This document shows, in pieces, positions 1 through 8,373 of a stretch of 64,000 bases of DNA; positions within the stretch are counted from its first letter, which is position 1, and every line of letters starts with the position of its first letter. The stretch spans positions 44,417-108,416 of the forward strand of contig NZ_SMRP01000010.1 of NCBI RefSeq assembly GCF_004353915.1. Direction: 5' to 3'. The notes under the pieces are model-generated. The model made no database searches, was not told the origin of the DNA, and saw only the letters and a list, made by a program, of their open reading frames with translations. A program made the translations under genes and the position numbers. The stretch comes from Paraburkholderia silviterrae (GTDB lineage Bacteria > Pseudomonadota > Gammaproteobacteria > Burkholderiales > Burkholderiaceae).

Positions 1-1
1 G

Positions 2-1222
2 GAAGTGCTCTACAACGACGATGGCTCGGTCAAGGGCGTGGCCACCGGCAACATGGGCGTCGGCAAGGACGGCGAGCCCACCGAGAACTTCCAGCTCGGC
101 ATGGAGTTGCACGCGAAGTACACGCTGTTCTGCGAGGGCTGTCGCGGCCACCTGGGCCGACAACTGAGCGAGCACTTCAAGCTGGGCAAGGATGCGGACC
201 CGCAGGTCTACGGCATCGGCATCAAGGAGCTGTGGGAGATCGATCCGGCGAAGCACAAGCCGGGTCTCGTGATCCACACGGCGGGCTGGCCGCTCGAGAA
301 AGACACCTACGGCGGCTCCTTCCTTTATCACACCGAGAACAACCAGGTGATGGTGGGCTTCGTCGTCGGTCTCGCCTACACGAACCCGTACCTCTCGCCG
401 TTCGAAGAATTCCAGCGCTACAAGACGCATCCGGCGATCCGCAAGTATCTGGAAGGCGGCAAGCGCGTTTCATACGGCGCGCGCGCGATGACGGCGGGCG
501 GACTGATGTCGCTGCCGAAGCTGGCGTTCCCGGGCGGCGCACTCGTTGGCGACAATGCAGGCTTTCTGAACGCTGCGCGCATCAAGGGCAGCCACGCGGC
601 GATCAAGACCGGCATGCTCGCGGCGGAAGCGGCATTCGATGCGGTGCAGGCGGGCCGCCAGAGCGACGAACTCACGGCTTACCCGGAAGCGTTCAAGAAT
701 TCGTGGCTCCATGAAGAGCTGTACAAGGCGCGCAATTTCAAGCAGTGGATGGGCAAGGGCCTGTACCTGGGCACGCTGATGGTGGGCATCGAACAGAAGC
801 TGCTGGGCGGCAAGGTGCCCTGGACGCTGCATCACCAGCATCGCGACCACGAGATGCTGCGCCCGGCCTCGCAATGCAAGCCGATCGAGTACCCGAAGCC
901 CGATGGCAAGCTCACGTTCGACCGCCTCTCTTCCGTGTTCATTTCCAATACGAATCACGAAGAGAACCAGCCTGCGCATCTGACGCTGAAAGACGCCACG
1001 GTGCCGGTCGGCATCAACCTCAAAACCTACGCGGGTCCGGAGTCGCGCTTCTGTCCAGCAGGCGTTTACGAATTCGTGAAAGACGATTCGGATGAAGAAC
1101 GTTTGCAGATAAACGCGCAAAATTGCGTACACTGCAAGACCTGCGACATTAAGGATCCGACGCAGAACATCGTGTGGGTCACGCCCGAAGGCGGCGGTGG
1201 ACCCAACTATCCGAACATGTAG
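2..1222 (+). CDS. Electron transfer flavoprotein-ubiquinone oxidoreductase, 5'-truncated by window edge
   Basis: This is the last 406 codons of ETF-QO, the membrane-associated FAD/[4Fe-4S] enzyme that passes electrons from ETF to ubiquinone during fatty-acid and amino-acid oxidation. The reading frame is open from the first base, so the gene begins outside the window. The C-terminal ferredoxin-like part is clear: a Cys in FCPAGVYEF followed by CVHCKTC supplies the four cluster ligands, and the protein ends PNYPNM as is usual for the family. Upstream residues such as GDNAGFLN belong to the FAD domain. The BktB thiolase starts 45 nt downstream on the same strand and may be co-transcribed, which fits a beta-oxidation role. 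Confidence 0.95.
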   Translation, partial: EVLYNDDGSVKGVATGNMGVGKDGEPTENFQLGMELHAKYTLFCEGCRGHLGRQLSEHFKLGKDADPQVYGIGIKELWEIDPAKHKPGLVIHTAGWPLEKDTYGGSFLYHTENNQVMVGFVVGLAYTNPYLSPFEEFQRYKTHPAIRKYLEGGKRVSYGARAMTAGGLMSLPKLAFPGGALVGDNAGFLNAARIKGSHAAIKTGMLAAEAAFDAVQAGRQSDELTAYPEAFKNSWLHEELYKARNFKQWMGKGLYLGTLMVGIEQKLLGGKVPWTLHHQHRDHEMLRPASQCKPIEYPKPDGKLTFDRLSSVFISNTNHEENQPAHLTLKDATVPVGINLKTYAGPESRFCPAGVYEFVKDDSDEERLQINAQNCVHCKTCDIKDPTQNIVWVTPEGGGGPNYPNM

Positions 1223-1267
1223 TGCCGGCAGCGCAATCGCGCGCGAGCCATTGAAGGAGACGTGCAA

Positions 1268-2455
1268 ATGAGCAAAGAAGTCGTGGTGGTAGGCGGTGTG
1301 CGAACCGCAATCGGCAAATTCGGCGGCAGCCTGAAAGACGTCGCGCCCACTGAGCTGGGCGCGCTCGTGCTGCGCGAGGTGCTCGCGCGCAGCGAGGTCA
1401 AGCCCGAGGACGTGGGTCACGTCGTGTTCGGCAATGTGATTGCCACCGAGCCGAAAGATCTCTATCTCTCGCGTGTTGCGGCCATCAACGCGGGCATTCC
1501 CGATTCGACGCCTGCTTTCAATGTCAACCGCCTGTGCGGCTCGGGCCTGCAGGCCATCGTGTCGGCGGCGCAGACCATTCTGCTTGGCGACGCCGATGTC
1601 GCGATCGGCGCGGGTGCGGAGAACATGAGCCGCGCGCCGTACCTCGCGCCCGATATGCGCTTTGGCGCACGCATGGGCGATGCACGTATGGTCGACATGA
1701 TGCTCGGCGCGCTCAATGATCCGTTCAATACGGTGCACATGGGCGTGACCGCCGAAAACGTCGCGCGCAAGTTCGACATTTCGCGTGAGCGTCAGGATGC
1801 GCTCGCGCTCGAATCGCATCACCGCGCGGCGCGCGCCATCGCCGAGGGCCGCTTCGCGGGCCAGATCGTCCCCGTCACGCAGAAGGTGAGGGGCCGCGAA
1901 GTCGTTTTCGATACCGACGAGCATCTGCGCACCGACGCCACGATCGAAGACTTCTCGAAGCTCAAGCCCGTCTTCGCCAAAGAGAACGGCACGGTGACGG
2001 CCGGCAACGCCTCGGGCATCAACGACGCGGCCGCAGCCGTGCTGCTGATGTCGCGCGAGGCGGCAGAGCAGCGCGGCCTCAAGCCGATGGCGCGGCTCGT
2101 CGCCTACGGGCACGCGGGCGTCGATCCGCTGCACATGGGCATCGGCCCCGTGCCGGCCACGCGCCTCGCCCTGCAGCGCGCGGGCCTGCGCGTCGAAGAC
2201 CTCGACGTGATCGAGTCGAACGAAGCCTTCGCAGCCCAGGCCTGTGCGGTTACGCAGGAGCTCGGTCTCGATCCGGCCAAGGTGAACCCGAACGGCTCGG
2301 GCATTTCGCTCGGTCACCCGATTGGCGCCACCGGCGCGCTCATCACCGTGAAGGCGCTGCACGAGCTGCAGCGCACGGGCGGCCGCTACGCACTGGTGAC
2401 GATGTGCATCGGCGGCGGACAGGGCATTGCAGCGATCTTCGAGAACCTGCGCTAA
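1268..2455 (+). CDS. bktB: Acetyl-CoA C-acyltransferase, BktB-type beta-ketothiolase
   Basis: A 395-aa thiolase that cleaves or condenses 3-ketoacyl-CoA with CoA. Thiolase landmarks are present: the nucleophile Cys90 in NRLCGSGLQAI, His350 in GHPIGATGA and Cys380 in MCIGGGQG. Overall sequence resembles Ralstonia BktB, which accepts C4-C6 ketoacyl-CoAs. I chose ATG 1268 because AAGGAGA lies 7 nt before it; a GTG two codons upstream overlaps that site. It sits between ETF-QO and an acyl-CoA ligase on the same strand, so a role in short/medium-chain beta-oxidation or PHA precursor supply is likely. The large antisense open frame over this gene is a GC-rich shadow. Confidence 0.94.
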   Translation: MSKEVVVVGGVRTAIGKFGGSLKDVAPTELGALVLREVLARSEVKPEDVGHVVFGNVIATEPKDLYLSRVAAINAGIPDSTPAFNVNRLCGSGLQAIVSAAQTILLGDADVAIGAGAENMSRAPYLAPDMRFGARMGDARMVDMMLGALNDPFNTVHMGVTAENVARKFDISRERQDALALESHHRAARAIAEGRFAGQIVPVTQKVRGREVVFDTDEHLRTDATIEDFSKLKPVFAKENGTVTAGNASGINDAAAAVLLMSREAAEQRGLKPMARLVAYGHAGVDPLHMGIGPVPATRLALQRAGLRVEDLDVIESNEAFAAQACAVTQELGLDPAKVNPNGSGISLGHPIGATGALITVKALHELQRTGGRYALVTMCIGGGQGIAAIFENLR

Positions 2456-2529
2456 GGCTCGATAACGCATCGTTAGTGCCGGCGCGCCGTGTAGTCGAAC
2501 GCGGCGCGCCTCGTAATTGAATACACCGA

Positions 2530-4194
2530 ATGTTAGAGACAGCCATGTACGATCAGGCCTCCGAAACGATGGCATCTGCCTATGCCTACCCCCTCTTGAT
2601 CAAGCGCTTGCTGCACACGCCGATGACGCAGGCGCTCGATCAGGAGATCGTCTACCGGGGCAAGCTGCGCATGACCTACGCCCAGTTGAACGAGCGCATT
2701 GCGCGGCTCGCGAATGGCCTGCAACGGCTCGGCGTGGAGCATGGCACCACGGTCGCGGTGATGGACTGGGACAGCCATCGATATCTGGAGTGTTATTTCG
2801 CAGTGCCGATGATTGGCGCTGTGCTGCAGACGGTGAATATTCGTCTCTCGCAGGCTGAAATCGCCTACACGATCAATCATGCGGGCGCGCAAGTGCTGCT
2901 CGTCAACGCGGATTTTCTGCCCGTGCTGGCGGCGATTCGTGACAAGCTCGAGCACGTGCGCACGGTCGTGCTCATCGACGACGAAGGCAATGCGGCGGCC
3001 ACGTCCGACGTGGCGTTCGCCGACGAATATGAGAACCTGCTCGCGCAGAGCGGCACGCACTTCGATTTCCCCGACTTCGACGAGAACACGCGCGCCACGA
3101 CGTTCTACACGACAGGCACCACCGGGCTGCCAAAGGGCGTGTATTTTTCGCATCGGCAACTGGTGCTGCACACCATCACCGGGATGGCGGCACTGGCGAG
3201 CCCGGAGTCGGGTCAGCGTTTTCACCGTGGCGACGTTTATATGCCGCTCACGCCGATGTTCCATGTGCATGCATGGGGCATGCCGTACATCGCGACTGTG
3301 CTGGGCGTGAAGCAGGTGTATCCGGGCCGTTATGTGCCAGACCGGCTCGTGGAGCTGCTGCGCGAGGAAGGCGTGACCTTCTCGCATTGCGTGGGCACGA
3401 TCCTGCACATGCTGCTGAGCTGCCCGCAGGCGCAGGGCGCCGATTTCAGCAAGTGGAAAGTGGTGATCGGCGGCGGGGCACTACCGCACGGGCTCGCGCG
3501 TGCCGCGCTGGAGCGGGGCATCGACGTCTTTACGGGCTATGGCATGTCGGAGACGTGTCCGCTGCTCACGCTCGCGCAATTGAAGCCGACGGCGCAGCCT
3601 CGGGACATCGACGAAGAAGTCAGCCTGCGGTGCCGTACCGGCCTGCCGGTGCCGCTCGTCGACCTGCGCATCGTGGACGCCGAAATGCGCGACCTGCCGC
3701 ACGACGGCAGCGCCACCGGCGAGGTGGTCGTGCGTGCGCCGTGGCTCACGCAGGGCTACCTGCACAATCCCGAGGCGTCCACGCAGTTGTGGGAGGGCGG
3801 CTATCTCCACACGCAGGACGTCGGTCGGATCGACAAGGATGGCTGTTTGCAAATCACGGACCGCATCAAGGACGTGATCAAGTCGGGCGGCGAATGGGTC
3901 TCGTCGCTGGAGATCGAGAGCCTGATTTCTCAACATCCCGCCGTGGCCGAAGTGGCCGTCATCGGCATCAAGAGCGAGAAGTGGGGCGAGCGGCCGGCCG
4001 CCGTGGTCGTTTTGCGCGCCGAGCGCGATGCGCCCGTGAGCGCCGAGGATATCCGGCAGCATGTCCTGCGTTTCAGCGAAACCGGACAGATTTCGAAGTA
4101 CGCGGTGCCGGAGGTCGTCAAGTTCGTCGATGCGATCGAGAAGACCAGCGTGGGCAAGTTGAACAAGAAGTGGCTGCGCGAGAACTTCCAATGA
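2530..4194 (+). CDS. Acyl-CoA ligase (AMP-forming), fatty-acid/methylthiopropionyl-CoA ligase type
   Basis: A 554-aa member of the ANL adenylating family that makes acyl-CoA from a carboxylic acid, ATP and CoA. The P-loop-like motif TFYTTGTTGLPKG is at about residues 191-203, GYGMSETCP gives the A5 motif, and the C-terminal catalytic Lys lies in SVGKLNKKW. Similar proteins are annotated as medium/long-chain fatty acid or 3-(methylthio)propionyl-CoA ligases; substrate cannot be read from sequence. ATG 2530 and ATG 2545 are both possible starts and neither has a strong ribosome site. It follows the thiolase by 74 nt on the same strand and ends at a clear terminator, consistent with one fatty-acid activation and oxidation unit. 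Confidence 0.9.
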   Translation: MLETAMYDQASETMASAYAYPLLIKRLLHTPMTQALDQEIVYRGKLRMTYAQLNERIARLANGLQRLGVEHGTTVAVMDWDSHRYLECYFAVPMIGAVLQTVNIRLSQAEIAYTINHAGAQVLLVNADFLPVLAAIRDKLEHVRTVVLIDDEGNAAATSDVAFADEYENLLAQSGTHFDFPDFDENTRATTFYTTGTTGLPKGVYFSHRQLVLHTITGMAALASPESGQRFHRGDVYMPLTPMFHVHAWGMPYIATVLGVKQVYPGRYVPDRLVELLREEGVTFSHCVGTILHMLLSCPQAQGADFSKWKVVIGGGALPHGLARAALERGIDVFTGYGMSETCPLLTLAQLKPTAQPRDIDEEVSLRCRTGLPVPLVDLRIVDAEMRDLPHDGSATGEVVVRAPWLTQGYLHNPEASTQLWEGGYLHTQDVGRIDKDGCLQITDRIKDVIKSGGEWVSSLEIESLISQHPAVAEVAVIGIKSEKWGERPAAVVVLRAERDAPVSAEDIRQHVLRFSETGQISKYAVPEVVKFVDAIEKTSVGKLNKKWLRENFQ

Positions 4195-4303
4195 GATGAG
4201 GGGTTGGTTGCCGGTGCCGTGGCGGCGCCGGGTAGTGCTCGACCGGCGGGCACGCAGGAAGGCGCATCCGGCGGATTTCCGGCAGACTTCAGGCTCATTG
4301 CGG

Positions 4304-4326
4304 GCGCACCTCGGGTGCGCTTTTTT
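4304..4326 (+). terminator. Rho-independent terminator after the acyl-CoA ligase
   Basis: A 7-bp perfect GC stem (GCGCACC / GGTGCGC) with a 3-nt loop is followed at once by six T residues. It lies about 110 nt after the ligase stop and before the DUF523 gene. Confidence 0.85.
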
Positions 4327-4409
4327 ATTGGTGCGCGCGGGACGGGGCATGCCAACATGGTGCCCGCCGGTGCATCGAGGGCGCAGCACGCAGCGAGGGA
4401 AGATCGCGA

Positions 4410-4904
4410 ATGATTCAGAAGATATTGGTCAGCGCCTGTTTGCTCGGCAGTCCGGTTCGCTATAACGGCTCGGCCAAAACGCTTGCCCATCCGGCGCTCG
4501 ACGCGTGGCGGCGCGAGGGCCGCATCGTCTCCGTCTGTCCTGAGTTGATCGGGGGATTCGGCGTGCCGCGCCCGGCGGCCGAAATTTCACGGGCGCAATC
4601 GGGCGAGGCGGTGCTCACGGGCGCTGCGCGTGTCGTCGATGTGGAGGGCGTCGATGTGACCGGCTTGTTCCTCGCGGGCGCACAGGCGGCGCTCGAACTC
4701 GCGCGCGAGCACGATTGCCGCTTCGCACTGCTGATCGATGGCAGTCCATCGTGCGGCAGCCGCTTCATCCATGACGGGAGCTTTTCGGGCCAGCGACGCG
4801 CCGGGGCAGGGGTGACGGCTGCGCTGCTGCGTGAGCACGGCATTGAAGTATTCGCGGATTCGGAAATCGATGCGCTCAGTGCGCGGTTGGCACGCGAGCC
4901 ATGA
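4410..4904 (+). CDS. DUF523 family protein
   Basis: A 164-aa protein of the DUF523 family, function unknown. The N-terminal ILVSACLLG motif with its conserved Cys, RYNG, and the later CPELIGG and GSPSCGS motifs are family hallmarks. The several conserved Cys residues suggest metal or cofactor binding, but that is inference. It is a stand-alone gene, separated from the ligase by a terminator and from the next gene by a convergent small lipoprotein on the other strand. Confidence 0.88.
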   Translation: MIQKILVSACLLGSPVRYNGSAKTLAHPALDAWRREGRIVSVCPELIGGFGVPRPAAEISRAQSGEAVLTGAARVVDVEGVDVTGLFLAGAQAALELAREHDCRFALLIDGSPSCGSRFIHDGSFSGQRRAGAGVTAALLREHGIEVFADSEIDALSARLAREP

Positions 4905-4975
4905 GGCTCGGCACCGATTCGTGACGAGGTCCGCGGCTGCTGTTTATACGGCGCCGCGGCTTCGGTTGGTTTGCG

Positions 4976-5098
4976 TTAGTAACGATCGTCGTCGTGATGG
5001 TGATGATATCCGCCGCCATCGCCTGGAACGATGATGCAGCCACTCAATGCGCTTCCGAGGCACACGGCCGCTAGCATCAGCACAAGGATTCTCTTCAT
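4976..5098 (-). CDS. Small lipoprotein with His/Asp-rich tail
   Basis: A 40-aa open frame. Residues 1-20 form a lipoprotein signal (MKRILVLMLA start, hydrophobic core) ending in the lipobox LSGC, so Cys21 should be lipidated and the mature peptide would be only 20 residues. The mature part is IIVPGDGGG followed by YHHHHDDDRY, a likely metal-binding tail. A GTGGGG stretch lies about 7 nt before the ATG. It is convergent with the DUF523 gene. The complete signal peptide, stop codon and lipobox make chance unlikely, but no homologue was checked. Confidence 0.65.
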   Translation of the reverse strand: MKRILVLMLAAVCLGSALSGCIIVPGDGGGYHHHHDDDRY

Positions 5099-5289
5099 AC
5101 GATACCCCACTCGATGGTCTTGAATTCACCCTATCGAGAAAGCGCGTCATCGATGTGTTGGTGTGTAACGAAACGTGTCGCGGCAATCGGGCCTACCGCG
5201 CCTCGACAGGGCGTAACGGCGCGGCTCTCGAAAAAGTCGGTTTCATAACTCACAAATCCGTTTCAGGCCAGCAGCTGGATCGCAAATCA

Positions 5290-5311
5290 AGACATTATAA
5301 AAGTAATGTCT
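5290..5311. promoter_or_regulatory. Perfect inverted repeat upstream of the KfrA-like gene (candidate operator)
   Basis: AGACATTA and TAATGTCT form an 8-bp perfect inverted repeat with a 6-nt spacer, in an AT-rich patch about 65 nt before the KfrA-like start. KfrA proteins of IncP plasmids repress their own promoter, so an autoregulatory operator is a reasonable inference. Confidence 0.5.
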
Positions 5312-5373
5312 AAATTATTGATCGCCAAGGTAGAAATTATACGTTTTACGTTGTATTATTTACTGATCTGATC

Positions 5374-6420
5374 ATGCCCTCTCTCGCCATGTCCGACGCC
5401 CCTCTCGACGAAGTCCGTCTCACCGCCGAAATCGAGCGGCTGAAGAGCGAATTCCCCAAGACCCGTGAGCTTTACCGGGAAGTGTGCGCGCTGCTGTTCT
5501 TCCGCTTCGGCGTCACGCCCACCGCCAATCGGCTCTACCAACTCGTTCACCGCGGCAGCATGGGCACGCCCACGGCGGTGCTCTCCGAATTCTGGGCGGA
5601 GCTGCGAGAGAAAAGTCGCGTACGCATCGAGCATGCCGACTTGCCGGAGGAGTTGCAGGGCGCGGCGGGCGAGCTCGTGGCCGCGCTCTGGAAGCGCGCT
5701 ACGACTGCCGCGCAGGCTTCGCTCGAGGCGCTGCGCGTCGAGGTCGAGCAGGCGCGCCAGGATGCCGAGGCGGCCGTCACCGCCATGCAGGGCGAGCTCG
5801 CGCGCACGGAGACGGCGCTGGAACAACGCACCACCGCGTTACTCGCGGCGCAGGTGCGGATTCATGAACTGGAACAGGCGCAGGCGGCCGCGGCCGCCAC
5901 GCGCGGCGCGCTGGAAAGCGAGGTCGAGCGGCTGCAGCAGGATGGCCGCGAGCGCGACGGCGCGCTTGCGCAGGCACGCGCCGATTTTTCCGCCGAGCTC
6001 GACAAGCTTCGTGCCGGAGCGGAGCTCGCGGAAACCCGCTTGCTGGCTGCGGAAAAGCGCGCGCTGCTGGAAATCGAACGCGAGCGCACGAGCAATGCAC
6101 GCCTGCAGCGCGATCTGGAGGCGGCCACCAAACGCGCCGCGCGGGCTGAAGAGAGTGCGCGGGCCGAGATTCAATCGCTGCAGGGCCAGCTTGGCGATCT
6201 GCGGCATCAGGCGGGCTTGCAGGAAGGGCGTCTGGAGACGCTGCGCGCGGCGCATGCGGTGCAGGCGCAGGAACTCGACGCACTGCGCACGAAGGCGGGC
6301 GCGCAAGGAGATGCCACTGGCGCGGCGCCGGTCCGGCGTGTGCAACGGCGCGCGGGTCGCTCTGCCGATGTCCCGGCAAAGCCGCTGCGGCCCGCGCGCA
6401 AGACGGGCACGAAAAAGTGA
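5374..6420 (+). CDS. KfrA-like DNA-binding protein with long coiled coil
   Basis: A 348-aa protein (343 aa if ATG 5389 is used). Residues about 10-115 match the KfrA N-terminal DNA-binding domain, including LYREVCALLFFRFGVTPTAN and RGSMGTPT. The following ~200 residues are an almost uninterrupted Ala/Glu/Arg-rich coiled coil, and the tail from about residue 315 is basic (RRVQRRAGR). KfrA proteins are plasmid-encoded, nucleoid-like autorepressors; chromosomal homologues are common in Burkholderiales and their role is not settled. The AT-rich upstream region with a perfect inverted repeat supports autoregulation. Confidence 0.82.
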   Translation: MPSLAMSDAPLDEVRLTAEIERLKSEFPKTRELYREVCALLFFRFGVTPTANRLYQLVHRGSMGTPTAVLSEFWAELREKSRVRIEHADLPEELQGAAGELVAALWKRATTAAQASLEALRVEVEQARQDAEAAVTAMQGELARTETALEQRTTALLAAQVRIHELEQAQAAAAATRGALESEVERLQQDGRERDGALAQARADFSAELDKLRAGAELAETRLLAAEKRALLEIERERTSNARLQRDLEAATKRAARAEESARAEIQSLQGQLGDLRHQAGLQEGRLETLRAAHAVQAQELDALRTKAGAQGDATGAAPVRRVQRRAGRSADVPAKPLRPARKTGTKK

Positions 6421-6599
6421 CACCGGCGGCGCGAGCCCGGGTGAGTGCCGTCGGGCACGCGGCCTTCGCGAGTCTGGATTAGCGGCGATCTCCGTGTGGC
6501 GCCGTGGCTCCAGACGAATGCGCCGTGCTGGGTCTACCCATGGAGCCACCGCTTCGCTAACGTAATCGGCATCCCCACCCAATCGAGGAGATGTCGAGG

Positions 6600-7289
6600 A
6601 TGTCCGAAACCGATACCGTTTCTGCCAACGGCCAGGCGCCGTCGCCGCGCACGCGGGTGCGCCGCATCGCCGAGCGCGCCCATTACGAGCGCGACACGCT
6701 GTACGCGATCCTCGACGCGGCCTACGTGTGCCACGTCGCATTCGCCGACGAGCACGGTGTGCATTGCATTCCCACCGCGTGCTGGCGCGAGGGCGATCAT
6801 CTCTACATCCATGGCTCAAACGGTAGCCGCATGCTGAGGCTCGCGGCCGAGGGCGCACAGGTCTGCGTAACGGTCATGCATCTCGACGGCCTCGTGCTGG
6901 CGCGCTCCGCTTTCCATCACTCGATGAACTACCGCTCGGCGATGATCTACGGCGCGTTCGAAGTAGTGGGTGCCGACCGCAAGGCCGCGGCGCTCGACGC
7001 CTTTCTCAATCACATCGCAGCAGGCCGCGCGCACGAAGTGCGTGCCGGCAACCGCAATGAGCTGGCCGCGACGACGGTGCTGCGGCTGCCGCTCGACGAA
7101 GCGGTAGCAAAGATCCGCACCGGCGGCCCGAAGGACGATGAAGAGGATCTCGACCGCCCCGTCTGGGCGGGCGTGCTGCCGCTGGCGCTCCAGCCGTTCG
7201 CGCCTGAGCCTGATGGTGCACAGCCGGAAGGCGCCGTACCCGACTATGTGACGGCGTGGGCCCGCCGCGTCGGGAGTGCGGGCCGCTAG
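6600..7289 (+). CDS. Pyridoxamine 5'-phosphate oxidase-fold flavoprotein (NimA-like)
   Basis: A 229-aa protein of the PNPOx-like split-barrel family (Pyridox_ox_2 / NimA group) that typically binds FMN. Family features include YERDTLYAILDAAYVCHVAF near the N terminus, the strand pair IPTACWREGDHLYIHG and HHSMNYRSAMIYGAFE. Substrate is unknown. GAGGAG sits 9 nt before ATG 6600; the in-frame ATG 6591 abuts that sequence and is less likely. It stands alone; a GC hairpin at 7436-7453 may end the transcript. Confidence 0.85.
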   Translation: MSETDTVSANGQAPSPRTRVRRIAERAHYERDTLYAILDAAYVCHVAFADEHGVHCIPTACWREGDHLYIHGSNGSRMLRLAAEGAQVCVTVMHLDGLVLARSAFHHSMNYRSAMIYGAFEVVGADRKAAALDAFLNHIAAGRAHEVRAGNRNELAATTVLRLPLDEAVAKIRTGGPKDDEEDLDRPVWAGVLPLALQPFAPEPDGAQPEGAVPDYVTAWARRVGSAGR

Positions 7290-7717
7290 AGGTCCGCCGA
7301 ACCCGAGCTACCTTCCCCGCGGTGGCGGCAAATGCCCATGGCGCCTGACCTGGGCGCCGCCGGCCGCTTGGCCGGAGTGTCGTGCACGGCGAAAAGCCGT
7401 CGCTTCCAGCGTTGTTCTCCCTCCTGTCCGCCGGGGCGCGGCTTTAGCCGCGCTTCTATTCCGAACTCCTGAACTGCAAGAGCCGAAGCGGGATGCGCGC
7501 GGCGAGCGCGCGCGCCAGTGGGCATTCGCGTGCTCAGTGGCTGCATAAAAGTGCAGCTCGAGGGCCGGTGTTTTCCCTGAGGTGAAATCGGTTGCAGCCA
7601 AAAAATGGCTGCACTACGATTCGATCAAATAGAAATTCAATGTGAATTTTTATTTGAAGTGAGTTGGGCGCTGGAGGGTGCAGTGCGCTTCATGCTCCTC
7701 GCTACGGAGCCGCACCA
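7290..7717. other. 428-nt intergenic region with hairpins; no gene seen
   Basis: No credible coding frame. It holds a perfect 8-bp GC hairpin with a 2-nt loop at 7436-7453 followed by TTCTATT (possible terminator for the flavoprotein gene), an 8-bp hairpin TGCAGCCA/TGGCTGCA at 7593-7613, and the AT-rich dyad at 7626-7656. From about 7569 rightward the sequence is repeated near 59705. Confidence 0.6.
7626..7656. repeat. AT-rich 13-bp inverted repeat downstream of the MarR gene
   Basis: CAAATAGAAATTC and GAATTTTTATTTG pair with one mismatch around a 5-nt spacer. It lies 60 nt past the stop of the minus-strand MarR gene in otherwise GC-rich DNA. It could be a weak terminator or a binding site. 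Its left half is kept at 59764-59781. Confidence 0.55.
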
Positions 7718-8269
7718 TCAGCGTCGCCGATGGAAGGTTGCGACTTCGCGCGTGGCGGATTCGTAGACGCGTTCCATCTGTTCGAGGCAGGCGGTGGCCT
7801 GCGCGGCGGCGGACTGCATGCCCGCGGCCGCCTCGGCCATCTTGAGGAGCACCGTTTCGCGCAGCCGTGCGTATTCCTCGCACACGCTCGCGCCTTCCGC
7901 GGTGGTTCTGTAGTACACGCCGGCGCGCGCCGTTCCGGATTTTTCGACGAGCCCGGCCTTGATCAGCTTGCGTAGTTCGTACTGCATATTAGCGACGTCC
8001 TGCCGGTTGGTCATATGCAGCAGATCGCGAATGGTCTTGGGCCGTTCGTGCATGTGGATGACGTGCACCAGTGCGTTCTCCTGGCCGCTCAGCGTGGTGC
8101 CGGTAACGGCGGCCATGCACTCGGACTGCCAGCGCGAGAACGACTGGTTCAAACGCATGACGGCATATTCGAGGTCGGTGATCTCGACGCCGAAGTCGTC
8201 CATCGCAAGGTGCCAGCGATGTTCGGCAGTAGCGGTCTTTTTCGTGGTTCTGCGTGAAGGTTCGGTCAT
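7718..8269 (-). CDS. MarR-type winged-helix regulator
   Basis: A 183-aa protein. The central part has a MarR winged-helix layout: helix segment LSGQENALVHVIHMHERP, recognition region TIRDLLHMTNRQDVANMQYE and wing VEKSGTARAGVYYRTT. The C-terminal helices are Ala/Glu rich. It is divergent from the luciferase-like monooxygenase gene 104 nt away and probably controls it in response to an aromatic or heterocyclic ligand (inference). A frameshifted second copy with the same 3' flank lies at 59863-60172, showing that this regulator has been duplicated in the genome. Confidence 0.85.
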   Translation of the reverse strand: MTEPSRRTTKKTATAEHRWHLAMDDFGVEITDLEYAVMRLNQSFSRWQSECMAAVTGTTLSGQENALVHVIHMHERPKTIRDLLHMTNRQDVANMQYELRKLIKAGLVEKSGTARAGVYYRTTAEGASVCEEYARLRETVLLKMAEAAAGMQSAAAQATACLEQMERVYESATREVATFHRRR

Positions 8270-8373
8270 TGCGGAATCGCGCGGTTGCGGCCCATGCCGT
8301 CGACTGGGTTGGGAGAGGGGGCTGCCGCGAGGCGGCCCGTCATGGAAACAAATTTTACTGCGCCAGGACTGAC

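Noticed and set aside
470..2575. 701-codon minus-strand open frame opposite ETF-QO and bktB
   Set aside because: It is antisense to two clear genes, is very rich in Arg/His/Ala, has no recognisable motif, and such frames are common in high-GC DNA.
7593..7613. 8-bp hairpin TGCAGCCA/TGGCTGCA as a terminator
   Set aside because: No T run follows on either strand that would make it a convincing terminator, and it is not kept in the second copy of the block.
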